Below are positions 8,247 to 17,895 of a stretch of DNA of 64,000 bases, in pieces. Position 1 is the stretch's first letter, and each line of letters starts with the position of its first letter. The position numbers and the translations under genes were made by a program. The notes beneath the pieces were generated by a model. The model searched no databases. It was not told the DNA's origin and worked only from the letters and a program-made list of their open reading frames with translations. Origin of the DNA: Hymenobacter jejuensis (GTDB lineage Bacteria; Bacteroidota; Bacteroidia; Cytophagales; Hymenobacteraceae); assembly GCF_006337165.1 (NCBI RefSeq), contig NZ_CP040896.1, forward strand, positions 2,232,001-2,296,000. The letters run 5' to 3'.

Positions 8247-9047
8247 ATGAAGCACTTGCATACCCTCAAGAGCCATACCGATACCCTGGCCCAGAACGTG
8301 TTTTCGCTGGAAGGTCGGTTGGCGCTGATTACCGGCGGCGGGAGCGGCATTGGGCTGGAAATTGCCCGCTGCATGGCGCAGGCCGGCGCCCGCGTCATCA
8401 TCACGGGCCGCCGCGAAGCCGTGCTGCAGGAAGCCGTAGCCGGGCTGGGCGAGTCGGTCGATTACGTGGTGAACGACATCACTGACTTGGCCTCCACCGA
8501 TGACTTGGTGGAGCAGATCGAGCTGGCTCACGGCCCGCTGGACATCGTGGTGAACAACGCCGGCATCAACATGAAGAAGCCCGCCTTGGAGGTCACCGAC
8601 GAAGAGTTTAACCGCATCATTCACACCAACCTCAACTCGGTGTTTTCGCTGACGCGGGCCTGCGCCAAGCGCATGGTTAAGCGCCAGCACGGCGTGATCT
8701 TGATGATCTCGTCGATGGCGGCCTACTACGGCATCGACCGCGTGGTGGCCTACGCCGCCTCGAAGTCGGCGGTGGAAGGCATGGTTAAGGTGCTGGCCTC
8801 GGAGTTTTCGGCCGACGGTGTGCGGGTGAATGCCATTGCACCCGGCTTCATCGAAACCGAGATGAGCCGTACGGCCATGAACAACGACCCCGAACGCCGC
8901 GACCGGGCCATGCGCCGCACGCCCATGGGCAAGTTCGGCCAGCCCGAAGACATCGGCCACGCCGCGGTATTTCTTGCTTCCGACGCTGCCCGCTACATCA
9001 CGGGCGCTTCGCTGCCGGTCGACGGCGGCAACTCAATTGGTTTTTAA
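8247..9047 (+). CDS. SDR-family oxidoreductase, probable mannonate (fructuronate) oxidoreductase
   Basis: A 266-residue classical short-chain dehydrogenase. The Rossmann motif TGGGSGIG is near residue 29, NNAG near 105, and the catalytic set is S156, Y169 and K173 (YxxxK). Y-x3-K with PG and T farther on is typical for NAD(P)H binding. Its place directly after uxuA and GH67 suggests it does the UxuB step, the reversible reduction of D-fructuronate to D-mannonate; SDR enzymes replace classical UxuB in several bacteria (for example Bacillus YjmF). Gluconate 5-dehydrogenase is a close alternative on sequence. The first 20 residues before the Rossmann fold are unremarkable. It is expected to be cytoplasmic and co-transcribed with uxuA. 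Confidence 0.85.
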   Translation: MKHLHTLKSHTDTLAQNVFSLEGRLALITGGGSGIGLEIARCMAQAGARVIITGRREAVLQEAVAGLGESVDYVVNDITDLASTDDLVEQIELAHGPLDIVVNNAGINMKKPALEVTDEEFNRIIHTNLNSVFSLTRACAKRMVKRQHGVILMISSMAAYYGIDRVVAYAASKSAVEGMVKVLASEFSADGVRVNAIAPGFIETEMSRTAMNNDPERRDRAMRRTPMGKFGQPEDIGHAAVFLASDAARYITGASLPVDGGNSIGF

Positions 9048-9080
9048 GTATTAACACACCCAAATCCCCCACCAATTATC

Positions 9081-12000
9081 ATGAAAATACCTTTATGTGC
9101 TGCCATGCTGCGCCTAGGGCGACCAATGGCTCAAGGCGCAGTCGTTCTCTCGCTGCTTGGCCTCACGCCAAGCATTGTGCTCGCCCAAACGGGGCGCACC
9201 GTAACAGGCACCGTTACCGCTGATAATGGCGAAGGCCTGCCCGGCGTAACCGTAGTAATCAAAGGCACTACCGTTGGCACCGGCACCGACGCCAACGGTA
9301 AGTTCAGCCTGAGCGTGCCCAGCGACAATACCGTTCTGGTTATCAGCTCGATTGGCTACGCGCGGCAGGAAGTGACCGTGGGCAACCGCGCGACGCTCAA
9401 CGTGAAGCTGGCCACCGAAACCACCGCCCTCAACGAGGTGCAGGTAGTAGGTTACGGTGTCCAGAAGAAAAGCCAGGTAACGGGCGCTATTTCGTCCGTG
9501 ACCGAAGAGCAGCTGCGCGACGTGCCGGTGGCCAACGTAGGCCAGGCACTGCAAGGCCGTGCGCCGGGCGTTACCATCTCCAGCACCAGCACAACACCCG
9601 GTCAGAGCCCGGTTATCCGTATCCGGGGCAACCGCTCCATCTCGGGCAGCAACGATCCGTTGCTGGTCGTTGACGGCATCCCGTTCGACGGCAGCCTCAA
9701 CGACCTGAATCCCGACGACATCACCTCGCTGGAAGTGCTGAAAGACGCTTCTTCGACGGCCATCTACGGTGCTCGGGGCGCCAACGGCGTTATCCTGATT
9801 ACCACGCGCCGTGGTAAGTCGGGTGCTCCGCGGGCTACCTACAGCGGCTACTACGGCTCGAAAAACCCTTATGGGTACTACGACTTGCAGAACGGGCAGG
9901 AGTACTACAACTACCGCCTCGAAGCCTATCGTGCCCAGAACCCAAACTACGACCCAAACACGGCTAGCACGTTCCTGACGAATGACGAACGGGCCAACTA
10001 CGCCGCTGGTAAAACGACCGACTACCAGAAGCTGCTGTTCCAGAACGGCCACATCCAAAACCACGTCTTGGGCGTGTCGGGTGGTACGGACCAAACGCAG
10101 TATTCGACTTCGCTGGGCTTCTACGATGAAACGGGTATTATCCCCGTGCAGCGTTTTCAGCGCTATTCGCTGCGGGGTACGCTCGACCAGCAAATTGGCA
10201 AACGGGTAAAAGTTGGGGTGAATACGTTGAACACGTACAACACCTCGAGTGACGCGAACATCAACATCCTGAACCAGATTCTGACCACGAGCCCGCTCGC
10301 TTCGGCCTACGACCCCAACGGCCTGCCTGTGCTCTATCCGAACAACGACACTGCTGGTTCTAACCCGCTGACCTTGTACACGACCGATGCGCACAAAGAC
10401 CAGAACCGCCGGGTACGCACTTTCAACAGCCTGTACGGGCAGGTAAACATCCTGAAAGGGCTGGATTATCGCTTGAACCTAGGCCTGGATGTACGCTCCG
10501 AGAACAACGGCACCTTCTTCGCTTCGATCACGCCCCAGAACGGCGGCGGCCAGAGCACGGCTTCGCGTTCGGCTAGCTTCGCGTTCAACCTGCTGACCGA
10601 AAACATCCTGACTTACAACCGGAGCTTCGGGAAGCACGATTTGAATTTCACAGGCTTATACAGCTGGCAGGGCTTTCGCTTCGACAACTCCAGCGTTGGC
10701 GCCCGCAACCTTTTGGCTAACTATCAGGGATACAACAACTTAGGCGCTGGTACGCCTAGTTCGGCCAGCAGCAGTCAGCAGCGGTGGGACATTATTTCCT
10801 ACATGGGCCGCGTCAACTATGCTTACGACAACCGCTACTCGGCTACCCTAACCATGCGGGTTGATGGCTCGTCGCGCTTGGCTCCGGGCAACAAGTACAA
10901 AGCTTTCCCCTCAGCGGCCGTGGCGTGGAACATCGCCAACGAGTCGTTCCTGCAAGATCAAACGTGGGTTAGCAACCTGAAGCTCCGCGCCAGCCTGGGC
11001 CGCGTGGGTAGCACCGCCGTCAATCCTTACCAGACGCTGGGATCGCTGGGTTCCGGCATCGGCAACGGCTACTACAACTATGGTGCAACCGGGGCAGTAG
11101 GCGTGGTGCCCAACAGCATTCCGAACGCCAACCTGGGTTGGGAATATACCACGACCGCCAACTTCGGGGTGGATTATGGCTTCTTCAACAACCGTGTTAC
11201 GGGTTCGGTAGAAGTGTATCAGCAGCGTACCAGCGACCTCTTGCTGCCCGACGCGCTACCCGCAGCTAGTGGTTATACTTCTTACGTTCGCAACGTGGGT
11301 CAGACCCAGAACCGCGGCGTCGAGGTAGCGCTCTCCACGGTAAACGTGCGCACGGGCGGTGGCTTTGAATGGTCAACCGACTGGAACTTCACCGTGAACC
11401 GGGAGAAGGTACTGGACTTGGGCTTGAGCGATGCTAACGGCAACAAAACCAGCGACATCGGTAACCAGCGCTTCGTCAACCAGCCGTTGTATGTGTTCTA
11501 TGACTACAAGAACCTAGGCATCTGGCAGACTTCGGAGGCGGACGCCGCCAAGAAATACAACTCGAAGCCTGGCCAGATCAAGGTGGCCGACGTGAACAAC
11601 GACGGCGTGATCAACTCCAGCGACCGGGTGATTGTGGGAAGTCGCCAGCCGAAGTTTGAGGCCGGCCTGACCAACCGCTTCAAGTACAAAGGCTTTGACC
11701 TGACGCTCGTTGCGCTTACCCGCGTAGGTGCTACCGTGGTAGATCCAACATTGTTCGGCCCAAACTACTTCACAACTAACACCGGTCGTCGCAACCAGGT
11801 TAACCTCGACTACTGGACGCCTACGAATCCGTCGAACAAGTACCCACAGCCGGACCAGTCCTCGCGTTCAACGGAATGGCCGACCTACGGGCAGACGCTT
11901 GCTTACCTGAATGGCACCTTCATCAAAGTGCGCAGCATTGATTTAGGCTATGCGCTTCCAACTGCTTGGGCGACGAAGGCGAAGATGAGCACAGCGCGCA

Positions 12001-12236
12001 TTTATGTGCAAGTGCAAAACCCGCTTATCTGGGCGAAGGAGCAATACTTCCGCGATAATAAGGCCATCGACCCCGATGCTTTGTCTTATTCGACTCGCCT
12101 CGACGCAAGCCAGCCCGGCGGCATCGCATTTACGGGCGGTAACCCCAACAACACGACCGGTGGTACGTCCGGCGGTAACGGGGTAAACTACCCTGTTACG
12201 CGCGCCTTCATTGTAGGCGTCAACCTAGGTTTCTAA
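9081..12236 (+). CDS. susC: SusC/RagA-family TonB-linked outer-membrane transporter
   Basis: 1051 residues. A long signal peptide ends near VLAQ (about 36). Residues 38-115 are a carboxypeptidase-regulatory-like beta-sandwich (VTGTVTADNGEGLPGVTV), followed by the TonB box region and the plug (from about 120, with LLVVDGIPFDG and the ISGSNDP, DASSTAIYGARGANGVI signatures). The rest is a 22-strand barrel ending in aromatic VGVNLGF. With the SusD partner that follows it makes a TonB-driven pump for oligosaccharides; the neighbours point to xylo-oligosaccharides, possibly carrying glucuronate and acetyl groups. Length is normal for the family. It is 33 bases downstream of the SDR gene, so it may belong to the uxuA transcript. 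It is expected to need TonB-ExbBD from elsewhere in the genome. Confidence 0.95.
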   Translation: MKIPLCAAMLRLGRPMAQGAVVLSLLGLTPSIVLAQTGRTVTGTVTADNGEGLPGVTVVIKGTTVGTGTDANGKFSLSVPSDNTVLVISSIGYARQEVTVGNRATLNVKLATETTALNEVQVVGYGVQKKSQVTGAISSVTEEQLRDVPVANVGQALQGRAPGVTISSTSTTPGQSPVIRIRGNRSISGSNDPLLVVDGIPFDGSLNDLNPDDITSLEVLKDASSTAIYGARGANGVILITTRRGKSGAPRATYSGYYGSKNPYGYYDLQNGQEYYNYRLEAYRAQNPNYDPNTASTFLTNDERANYAAGKTTDYQKLLFQNGHIQNHVLGVSGGTDQTQYSTSLGFYDETGIIPVQRFQRYSLRGTLDQQIGKRVKVGVNTLNTYNTSSDANINILNQILTTSPLASAYDPNGLPVLYPNNDTAGSNPLTLYTTDAHKDQNRRVRTFNSLYGQVNILKGLDYRLNLGLDVRSENNGTFFASITPQNGGGQSTASRSASFAFNLLTENILTYNRSFGKHDLNFTGLYSWQGFRFDNSSVGARNLLANYQGYNNLGAGTPSSASSSQQRWDIISYMGRVNYAYDNRYSATLTMRVDGSSRLAPGNKYKAFPSAAVAWNIANESFLQDQTWVSNLKLRASLGRVGSTAVNPYQTLGSLGSGIGNGYYNYGATGAVGVVPNSIPNANLGWEYTTTANFGVDYGFFNNRVTGSVEVYQQRTSDLLLPDALPAASGYTSYVRNVGQTQNRGVEVALSTVNVRTGGGFEWSTDWNFTVNREKVLDLGLSDANGNKTSDIGNQRFVNQPLYVFYDYKNLGIWQTSEADAAKKYNSKPGQIKVADVNNDGVINSSDRVIVGSRQPKFEAGLTNRFKYKGFDLTLVALTRVGATVVDPTLFGPNYFTTNTGRRNQVNLDYWTPTNPSNKYPQPDQSSRSTEWPTYGQTLAYLNGTFIKVRSIDLGYALPTAWATKAKMSTARIYVQVQNPLIWAKEQYFRDNKAIDPDALSYSTRLDASQPGGIAFTGGNPNNTTGGTSGGNGVNYPVTRAFIVGVNLGF

Positions 12237-12246
12237 AAGTGACGAA

Positions 12247-12308
12247 GTGGCTGAGTAGCCACATAGTATAATTTGTACATTCGGTATTTGGCTACCCCGC
12301 CGCTTCGT
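12247..12308 (+). other. Structured susC-susD intergenic segment
   Basis: GTGGCT (12247-12252) pairs with AGCCAC (12257-12262), a tight hairpin with a four-base loop. Part of a wider pairing is possible between ACGAAGTGGC (12242-12251) and GCCGCTTCGT (12299-12308) as an alternative structure. There is no U tract, so it is more likely an mRNA processing or stability element than a terminator. Confidence 0.35.
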
Positions 12309-12367
12309 ACTCCCATCACTTAGTCAACGATTTAACCTTGCTTTTCAGCGCGCCGCGCTACTTGTAT

Positions 12368-14107
12368 ATGAAAAAGATAGTATTAGCTGCGTTAGGAACC
12401 TCCTTGCTCTTCGCCACTGCGGGTTGCAAAAAGGACATCCTGGACGAAAAACCACAATCAGTAACAACCCCCGACTTTTTGGGTACGCCGCAGGGGATTG
12501 AAGCCGGCGTAACGGGCGTGTACTCGGGCCTGCGCCTGCTCCACGGCAACGACGCGGCCTTCTTCTCCACGGAAGCCGGAACGGACCTTTGGACAAACGG
12601 CATTTCGTCGAGTAGCGGCCTGAACGACTACAACCCGAATGACCTTACTGCCGCCAACGCGAGTTCTACTTCCTTCATCTGGAGCGCATCCTACCAGATG
12701 ATCAACGACGCCAACGGCGTGTTGAAGTACTCGGCTACGGTGCAGGGCATGGACCCGGCCCGTCTCAAGCAACTAATAGCAGAAACGAAGCTGCTGCGGG
12801 CGCACTACTACTTCGTGCTGGTGCGCCACTTCGGCGACGTACCGCTGATGCAGACCTTCATCGACGCGCCCACCAAGGACATCAGCCGTGTGCCTCAGGC
12901 CCAGGTGTACAATGCCATCATTGCGGACCTCACGGACGCCATGAACAACATCGCCGACAAGCCTGCCCAGCCGGGCCGCGCAACGCGCGCCACGGCCCTG
13001 CACATGCTGGCGAAGGTATATCTGGAACGGGCTACCTCGACGGCCAAGCAAAGCGACGACTATGCTAACGCCGCCAAGTACGCCAAGGAACTCATCGACA
13101 ACCAAAGCCGCTACGGCTTGGGCCTGGAAGCCGACCCAGCTACCGTGTTTGCGGAAGGCAACGAAAACGGGAAGGAAGTACTCTTCAACGCGCAGTTCAA
13201 CGGCGACGCTAGCTTCTCCCGCATCGACGGCTTCACCTTTGGTGGGGAAAACGTAGCTGGCTTCAACTTCCGCAGCCGCTACGACCTGATTCCTAACATG
13301 ACCCGCGACACGAACTATGGCCGTCCTTTTGCGCGCCATAGCACGACTCACTTCTTGGAGGATTCTTATATCCTGCGCGATGCCAGTGGCAATGCCCTGG
13401 AAACAGGCGCCCAGTTGCGTTCGACGGACTCTCGCTACAGCAAGTGGTTCACCACGGTTTATAGGGTTAATTCGCCCGGCTCCAATGGTGGCAGCGCCAG
13501 TGCTGTAGTCGGTGACACATCGCTTTGGTATCCGGGTCGTGAGTTGCCGGCTGCCGTACTAGCGCGCATCGCGGCCCGCAAGCCAGTTGCTTACCGGGTT
13601 ATTCAGCCCAGCCAGTATACCACGGAATACTTCCCGACCCTCAACAAGTTTGATTCGCGGAACCGCACGTCGTTCCAGGGTTTCTCGACTCGGCCGAACA
13701 TCATCTACCGCTTGGCCGAAACGTATCTGATTGCGGCCGAAGCCAATTTTTACCTGGGCAACACGTCGCAGGCCCGCGATTACATCAACGTAGTGCGTCG
13801 GCGGGCAGCTGCAACGGGTAAGACTACCCAAATGGAAATTGCTGCCAGCCAGGTGAATATCGACTTCATCCTCGATGAGCGCGCCCGCGAGCTTTGCGGC
13901 GAGATGCTGCGTTGGTACGACCTGAAGCGCACCGGTAAGTTGCTGGAGCGGGTGAAGCTATACAACCCACCCATCACGCGCCTCGCGACGGGTATCTACG
14001 GGTCTAACGCTGCCCTCAACATCAAGGATTACCATGTGTTGCGGCCTATTCCGCAGACCGAAATCGATCGTACCGGTGGTAAGATCACCCAGAACCCTGG
14101 GTACTAA
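12368..14107 (+). CDS. susD: SusD/RagB-family glycan-binding lipoprotein
   Basis: 579 residues. A lipoprotein leader (MKKIVLAALGTSLLFATAGC) puts the lipid-bearing cysteine at residue 19. I start at 12368 because the upstream in-frame start only adds ten residues before this leader. The N-terminal SusD-like region (FLGTPQGIEAGVTGVYSGL, then TPR-like helices with KLLRAHYYFVLVRHFGD) and the C-terminal RagB signature (RPNIIYRLAETYLIAAEANF, ILDERARELCGE, RWYDLKRTGKL) are both clear. It caps the SusC barrel on the cell surface and hands over glycans. The stop is followed by a strong hairpin, which may lower read-through into the enzyme genes downstream. Confidence 0.95.
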   Translation: MKKIVLAALGTSLLFATAGCKKDILDEKPQSVTTPDFLGTPQGIEAGVTGVYSGLRLLHGNDAAFFSTEAGTDLWTNGISSSSGLNDYNPNDLTAANASSTSFIWSASYQMINDANGVLKYSATVQGMDPARLKQLIAETKLLRAHYYFVLVRHFGDVPLMQTFIDAPTKDISRVPQAQVYNAIIADLTDAMNNIADKPAQPGRATRATALHMLAKVYLERATSTAKQSDDYANAAKYAKELIDNQSRYGLGLEADPATVFAEGNENGKEVLFNAQFNGDASFSRIDGFTFGGENVAGFNFRSRYDLIPNMTRDTNYGRPFARHSTTHFLEDSYILRDASGNALETGAQLRSTDSRYSKWFTTVYRVNSPGSNGGSASAVVGDTSLWYPGRELPAAVLARIAARKPVAYRVIQPSQYTTEYFPTLNKFDSRNRTSFQGFSTRPNIIYRLAETYLIAAEANFYLGNTSQARDYINVVRRRAAATGKTTQMEIAASQVNIDFILDERARELCGEMLRWYDLKRTGKLLERVKLYNPPITRLATGIYGSNAALNIKDYHVLRPIPQTEIDRTGGKITQNPGY

Positions 14108-14125
14108 GTCAAGCATATTTCTTAA

Positions 14126-14156
14126 GGAACGGCCAGTTATGCTGGCCGTTCCGCTT
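14126..14156 (+). terminator. Hairpin terminator or attenuator after susD
   Basis: GGAACGGCCAG (14126-14136) and CTGGCCGTTCC (14142-14152) form an 11-base stem with a five-base loop, followed by GCTTTTG. It would separate the transport genes from the enzyme genes. Confidence 0.7.
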
Positions 14157-14232
14157 TTGCTACTCTACGGCCGTAGCGCACTCGTTCTTCCAAATTTTGC
14201 CGTGATTTGTTTTCATAAGTCATTGTATATCA

Positions 14233-15861
14233 ATGAAATACAAATATATGTTGGTGTGGCTGTTTTGTGTGAGCCTAGTTACGGCGAAAGCACAATCGAA
14301 TGCCACTAACGGCATGCCCCGCCTTGTCAAAACCGGGCAAAGCACCCAACTGCTGGTCGACAACAAGCCCTTCTTTGTGTTGGGTGGGGAGCTTGGCAAC
14401 TCCACGGCTTCCAACACGGCCTACATGCAGCTCTTCTGGCCCAAGCTGAAGGCCATGAACCTGAACACGGTCATTGCGCCGGTGTATTGGGAGCTGATGG
14501 AGCCCACGGAAGGCAAGTTTGACTTTACACTGGTGGACGACCTGCTGCGCGACGCCCGCAAAAACCAGATGAAGCTGGTGCTGCTGTGGTTCGGGGCCTG
14601 GAAAAACAGCATGTCGTGCTACGCCCCGGCCTGGGTGAAAACCGATCTGAAGCGCTTTCCGCGGGTGGAAGACGACAAGGGCGTGCCCCAGGAAATCATG
14701 ACGCCCTTCGAGCCGCGCAACCTCGAAGCCGACCGCAAGGCCTTCGTGCAGCTTATGCAGCATTTGAAAGAGGTGGACGGCAAGCAGCATACCGTCGTGA
14801 CGGTGCAGGTGGAAAACGAGATCGGCATGTTGCCCACAGCCCGCAGCTACGACGCCCGCGCCAATGCTGCCTTCAAGCAGCCGGTGCCCGCCCAATTGCT
14901 CACCTATTTGCAGCGCGAGCGCAAGACCCTGAAGCCGGAATTTGCGGCTATCTGGCAGCGCCAGGGCGCCAAAACCAAAGGCACCTGGGAAGAAGTATTC
15001 GGCAAAAGCCTGGCGACCGACGAGATGTTCATGGCCTGGTACTTCGCCACCTATACCAATGCGGTGGCCGCTGCCGGCAAAGCCGCTTACCCGTTGCCGA
15101 TGTACGTGAACGCCGCCCTGAACCGACCAGGCGTAGTGCCGGGCAAATACCCCAGCGCCGGCCCATTGCCGCACCTAATGGACATCTGGCTAGCCGGCGC
15201 CCCCGATATCGACATCCTGGCCCCCGACTTCTACAATCCCAACTTTGAGCACTGGTGCGACCTGTACACGCGCGGCGGCAACCCGCTGTTCATCCCCGAG
15301 CATCGCTTCGAGGACGGCGTGGCGGCCAAAGCTTTCTTCGCCTTCGGCAACTACAACTGCCTCTCGTTTTCGCCTTTCGCCATTGAAGGCAGCGACACGC
15401 TGAAAGGCGCGCCCATCAGCAAAGCCTACGAGCTGTTGCAGCAAGTGAGCTTTCTGCTGGGCAAGCACCAGCCGCAAAACCAGGTGCGCGGCTTTCTGGT
15501 GGAAAAGGACTCAGCCGCCCGCACCGCCACGCTCGGCGACTACCGCTTCACGGCCAAGCACGAGTACACGCTGGGCTGGTCGTTGGGCGCGAAAAAGGCC
15601 GAGTGGACGCCGGGTGGTGGCCTGATCATCGCCGTAGCACCCGACGAATTTTACGTGGTCGGGACGGGCATCGTCCTTACCTGCGAGCCAACGGCCAAAG
15701 GCAAGCGCGCGGGCTATGTCAGCGTCGACGAAGGCCATTTTGAAGGAGAAAAATGGATAGACGGCCGCCGCATGAACGGCGACCAGGACCACCAGGGGCG
15801 CCACGTGCGGGTGCCAGGCGACGAATACAGCATTCAGCGGGTTAAACTCTATACCTATTAA
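14233..15861 (+). CDS. GH35-like glycosidase with DUF5597 C-terminal domain, exported
   Basis: 542 residues with a signal peptide (MLVWLFCVSLVTAKAQ). The N-terminal part resembles the GH35/GH42-type TIM barrel: the FVLGGELGNSTAS segment, LNTVIAPVYWELMEPTEGKF, and QVENEIGM, whose Glu pair is the likely acid/base site. A second carboxylate, probably the nucleophile, is likely in FIPEH near residue 357. The C-terminus matches the DUF5597 jelly-roll domain found with such enzymes. Annotated homologues are called beta-galactosidase, but in a xylan locus a debranching role (galactose or arabinopyranose side chains) is plausible; the substrate is inferred only from context. It starts 81 bases after the hairpin behind susD and is followed closely (21 bases) by the acetylesterase gene. 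Confidence 0.8.
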   Translation: MKYKYMLVWLFCVSLVTAKAQSNATNGMPRLVKTGQSTQLLVDNKPFFVLGGELGNSTASNTAYMQLFWPKLKAMNLNTVIAPVYWELMEPTEGKFDFTLVDDLLRDARKNQMKLVLLWFGAWKNSMSCYAPAWVKTDLKRFPRVEDDKGVPQEIMTPFEPRNLEADRKAFVQLMQHLKEVDGKQHTVVTVQVENEIGMLPTARSYDARANAAFKQPVPAQLLTYLQRERKTLKPEFAAIWQRQGAKTKGTWEEVFGKSLATDEMFMAWYFATYTNAVAAAGKAAYPLPMYVNAALNRPGVVPGKYPSAGPLPHLMDIWLAGAPDIDILAPDFYNPNFEHWCDLYTRGGNPLFIPEHRFEDGVAAKAFFAFGNYNCLSFSPFAIEGSDTLKGAPISKAYELLQQVSFLLGKHQPQNQVRGFLVEKDSAARTATLGDYRFTAKHEYTLGWSLGAKKAEWTPGGGLIIAVAPDEFYVVGTGIVLTCEPTAKGKRAGYVSVDEGHFEGEKWIDGRRMNGDQDHQGRHVRVPGDEYSIQRVKLYTY

Positions 15862-15882
15862 CGCGCTAACACAGAGTTATTT

Positions 15883-17871
15883 ATGGATTACAAAGGCACC
15901 AAAGAGCCAACCACTACGGGCTACTTCTTACGGCATACGGGCTTGCTCTTGCTCGCCACAACTTGTAGCCTGTTGCTGCCCTCGCCGCAGGCCGCAGCGC
16001 AAATACGCTTGCCTAAGTTGATCAGCGACGGCATGATTTTGCAGCGCGACGCCAAAGTGAACATCTGGGGTTGGGCGGCGGCCGGCGAGGCCGTTACCGT
16101 GAAGTTCAGCGGCCAAACCTACCGCGCCACCACCGGCCACGACGGCAAATGGACCATTGCCTTGCCCGCCCTGAAAGCAGGCGGCCCGTACGAAATGAAC
16201 CTTGATGCCAGTAATCATTTGATTATCAAAGATATACTGGTGGGTAATGTGTGGGTGTGCTCGGGTCAATCGAACATGGAAACGCCCATGTCGAGGGTGC
16301 GCGACCGGTACCCCGATGCCGTTGCCCAGGCGAACAACCCCATGATTCGGCAGTTCAATGTGGATCTGCGCTATGCCTTCAACGGCCCGAAAGCCGACCT
16401 GGCCGGCGGCCGGTGGGTAACGACCACGCCCCAGAATGTGCTGGCCTTCAGCGCCGTGGGCTATTTCTTCGCCAAAACGTTGTTCGAGAAATACCACGTT
16501 CCCATCGGCATCATCAAATCGGCGGTGGGTGGCTCACCGGCCGAAGCCTGGTTGAGCGCCGATGCTCTGAAGGCGTTCCCAGCTTACCAGCAGGCGGCCG
16601 AAAAAGTAAAAGACAGCACCTACGTAGCCCGCACGATTGCGCAGGATCAGGCCGCTTCCCGCATGTGGTACACCAACTTGCGGCAACAGGATCAAGGTGA
16701 GGGGAAGGGCACAACGCCCTGGTACGCAACATCTTACAACGCCGCAGACTGGAAAACGATGAAGATTCCCGGTTACTGGGCCGACCAAGGCTTAGGGCCC
16801 GTGAACGGCGTGGTGTGGTTTCGCAAAGAAGTAGAGGTGCCGGCCAGCATGGTGGGCAAGCCCGCCCGCCTGGAGCTGGGCACCATCGTGGACAGCGATT
16901 CGGTGTACATCAACGGGCAGTTTGCCGGCACCACCGGCTACCAGTACCCGCCGCGCAAGTACGACCTGCCGGCCACCTTGCTCAAGCCCGGCCGCAACCT
17001 GATTGTGGTGCGCGTCATCAACAACTCGGGCAAAGGCGGCTTTACGCTCGACAAACAATACCGCCTCACGGCCGACGGCCAGACCCTGGATCTACGCGGC
17101 GATTGGCAGTATAAGCTCGGCGCGACGGCCCAACCCGCACCGGGCTCCACCACTTTTCAGTACCAGCCCGGCGGCCTGTTCAATGGCATGATTGCGCCGT
17201 TGCTGCCTTACTCGATTAAAGGCATATTGTGGTACCAGGGCGAATCCAACACCAGCAAGCCCGAAGAATACCAGCAGTTGCTCACGGCTCTTATTGCCGA
17301 CTGGCGCACGCACTGGAAGCAACCCAAACTGCCGTTTATCTATGCGCAACTCCCCAATTTTATGGCCGTCAAAGAGCAGCCCAGCGAAAGCGAATGGGCC
17401 CGACTGCGCGAGTCGCAGCGCCGCACGTTGGCCGTGCCGAACACCGCCATGTCGGTCAACATCGACTTGGGGGAATGGAATGATATTCACCCCCTTGCCA
17501 AAGAAGACGTGGCCAAGCGGCTGGCTTTGGCCGCCGAGAAAGTAGCCTACGGCGAGAGCAAAATTGTGTCTTCGGGTCCGTTGTACCAGAGCATGCAGGT
17601 GGCCGGCAATAAGGCTACGCTCACGTTCACGAACACCGGCAGCGGGCTGGTGGCCAAAGGCGGCGGACCGCTAAAGCGATTTGCCGTAGCCGGCGCCGAC
17701 AACAAATTTGTGTGGGCCAACGCCCGCATCGAAGGCAACAAGGTGGTCGTCTGGAGCGAGCAAGTTGCTACGCCGGTGACCGTGCGCTACGCTTGGGCCG
17801 ACAACCCGGAAGGAGCCAACCTCTATAACAAAGAGGGCCTGCCAGCTTCTCCTTTTACGACTGCAAAGTAG
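15883..17871 (+). CDS. Exported SGNH acetylesterase (sialate O-acetylesterase family)
   Basis: 662 residues. The leader, hydrophobic at about 20-40, ends near QAAAQ. The catalytic serine is S130 in SGQSNME, and the GESNT oxyanion block follows near residue 452. The D534-I-H536 pair in NDIHP completes the site. Between about 270 and 400 a jelly-roll insert (VVWFRKEVEVPASM through VVRVINNSG) resembles the galactose-binding-like insert of this family. Family members are annotated as sialate 9-O-acetylesterases, but in xylan loci they deacetylate xylan or xylo-oligosaccharides, which is the more likely role here. The gene lies between the GH35-like and GH3 genes in one probable transcript. Confidence 0.88.
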   Translation: MDYKGTKEPTTTGYFLRHTGLLLLATTCSLLLPSPQAAAQIRLPKLISDGMILQRDAKVNIWGWAAAGEAVTVKFSGQTYRATTGHDGKWTIALPALKAGGPYEMNLDASNHLIIKDILVGNVWVCSGQSNMETPMSRVRDRYPDAVAQANNPMIRQFNVDLRYAFNGPKADLAGGRWVTTTPQNVLAFSAVGYFFAKTLFEKYHVPIGIIKSAVGGSPAEAWLSADALKAFPAYQQAAEKVKDSTYVARTIAQDQAASRMWYTNLRQQDQGEGKGTTPWYATSYNAADWKTMKIPGYWADQGLGPVNGVVWFRKEVEVPASMVGKPARLELGTIVDSDSVYINGQFAGTTGYQYPPRKYDLPATLLKPGRNLIVVRVINNSGKGGFTLDKQYRLTADGQTLDLRGDWQYKLGATAQPAPGSTTFQYQPGGLFNGMIAPLLPYSIKGILWYQGESNTSKPEEYQQLLTALIADWRTHWKQPKLPFIYAQLPNFMAVKEQPSESEWARLRESQRRTLAVPNTAMSVNIDLGEWNDIHPLAKEDVAKRLALAAEKVAYGESKIVSSGPLYQSMQVAGNKATLTFTNTGSGLVAKGGGPLKRFAVAGADNKFVWANARIEGNKVVVWSEQVATPVTVRYAWADNPEGANLYNKEGLPASPFTTAK

Positions 17872-17895
17872 GTTTCATAACGATTTGTAAATCTG

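Noticed and set aside
14221..14235. CATTGTATATCAATG at the GH35 start as an operator
   Set aside because: Arms are only five bases and overlap the start codon; no second copy was found.
16219..16229. TTGATTATCAA inside the acetylesterase gene
   Set aside because: It encodes ordinary residues of a conserved strand (LIIKDIL) and may be chance; I count it only as an exact string match.
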